From Streblospio benedicti (lineage: Eukaryota; Annelida; Polychaeta; Spionida; Spionidae), in contig CM032659.1 of NCBI GenBank assembly GCA_019095985.1, positions 22,790,695 to 22,854,694 on the forward strand: 64,000 nt of DNA. Direction: 5' to 3'. Every line of letters begins with the position of its first letter. The first letter of the stretch is position 1. The notes beneath the pieces are model-generated. The model was not told where the DNA came from, did no database searches, and saw nothing but the letters and a program-made list of their open reading frames with translations. Positions 63,890-64,000 of this stretch are shown here, piece after piece. The position numbers were made by a program, and so were the translations under genes.

Positions 63890-64000
63890 TTCAACAGGAA
63901 CTCCTGTCGTGTTCACAATGAAGTCACGAGTCGTCACTGTGCGTGTGGAAAAGTCCCCTCATTTCTACGGTTTACCTAAGGTACATAAGGAAAACATGCC
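63890..64000 (+). mobile_element. Penelope-like reverse transcriptase fragment, cut by the window edge
   Basis: The frame ending at the edge reads VEKSPHFYGLPKVHKENM. The FYGLPKxHK block is a signature of Penelope-like element reverse transcriptases, normally followed by PLRPIVS. The rest lies outside the window, so completeness cannot be judged. Confidence 0.8.

Overview
Eukaryotic, AT-rich draft genomic DNA with long introns, many nested transposable elements, microsatellites and two 100-N scaffold gaps. The exon content is that of a ciliated, multicellular marine invertebrate: EGF, C-type lectin, PAN/apple, WAP/antistasin and DEG/ENaC modules and an axonemal DRC10-like gene. Amphioxus, a hemichordate or a lophotrochozoan would fit, but the species cannot be fixed from sequence alone. 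Exons were assembled by eye from splice sites, codon phase and domain patterns.

Layout. (1) 1-1915, minus: a secreted, cysteine-rich inhibitor-type gene (antistasin, WAP, thyroglobulin-1 and lustrin-like modules). It has no clear introns and several frame changes, and runs off the left edge. (2) 1916-6827: repeats only (tandem duplication, foldback repeats, tRNA-derived SINEs, a minisatellite). (3) 6828-10925, plus: the 3' part of a secreted two-PAN-domain gene with a poly-Thr linker. (4) 12262-13656, minus: a complete, uninterrupted DRC10/IQCD-like gene of the ciliary nexin-dynein regulatory complex. (5) 16792-17237, plus: two exons for a probable signal peptide. (6) 19410-60644, plus: one phase-consistent exon chain. 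It starts with the N-terminus and first membrane segment of a DEG/ENaC (ASIC-like) channel, then a poly-Gln tract, a long acidic linker flanked by two furin-type sites, two C-type-lectin-like domains and at least 13 EGF domains. It continues past the last EGF exon seen. Ten of the EGF exons form two tandem blocks of five made by a segmental duplication of about 4.6 kb. (7) 61200-64000: G-rich sequence, a SINE, and a Penelope-like reverse transcriptase fragment at the right edge.

Mobile DNA is abundant. There is a 5'-truncated APE-type LINE inserted in a MITE with an 8-bp target duplication, two MITEs with TTA target sites, a 2.5-kb TIR element holding two smaller MITEs, pogo-like MITEs and two tRNA-derived SINE families. 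The LINE also carries a probable false duplication around an assembly gap.

The main candidates for something undescribed are the channel-lectin-EGF chain, and two places where a functional splice site appears to be the end member of a minisatellite: the donor of a PAN exon, and the acceptor of an EGF exon in both duplicated blocks.
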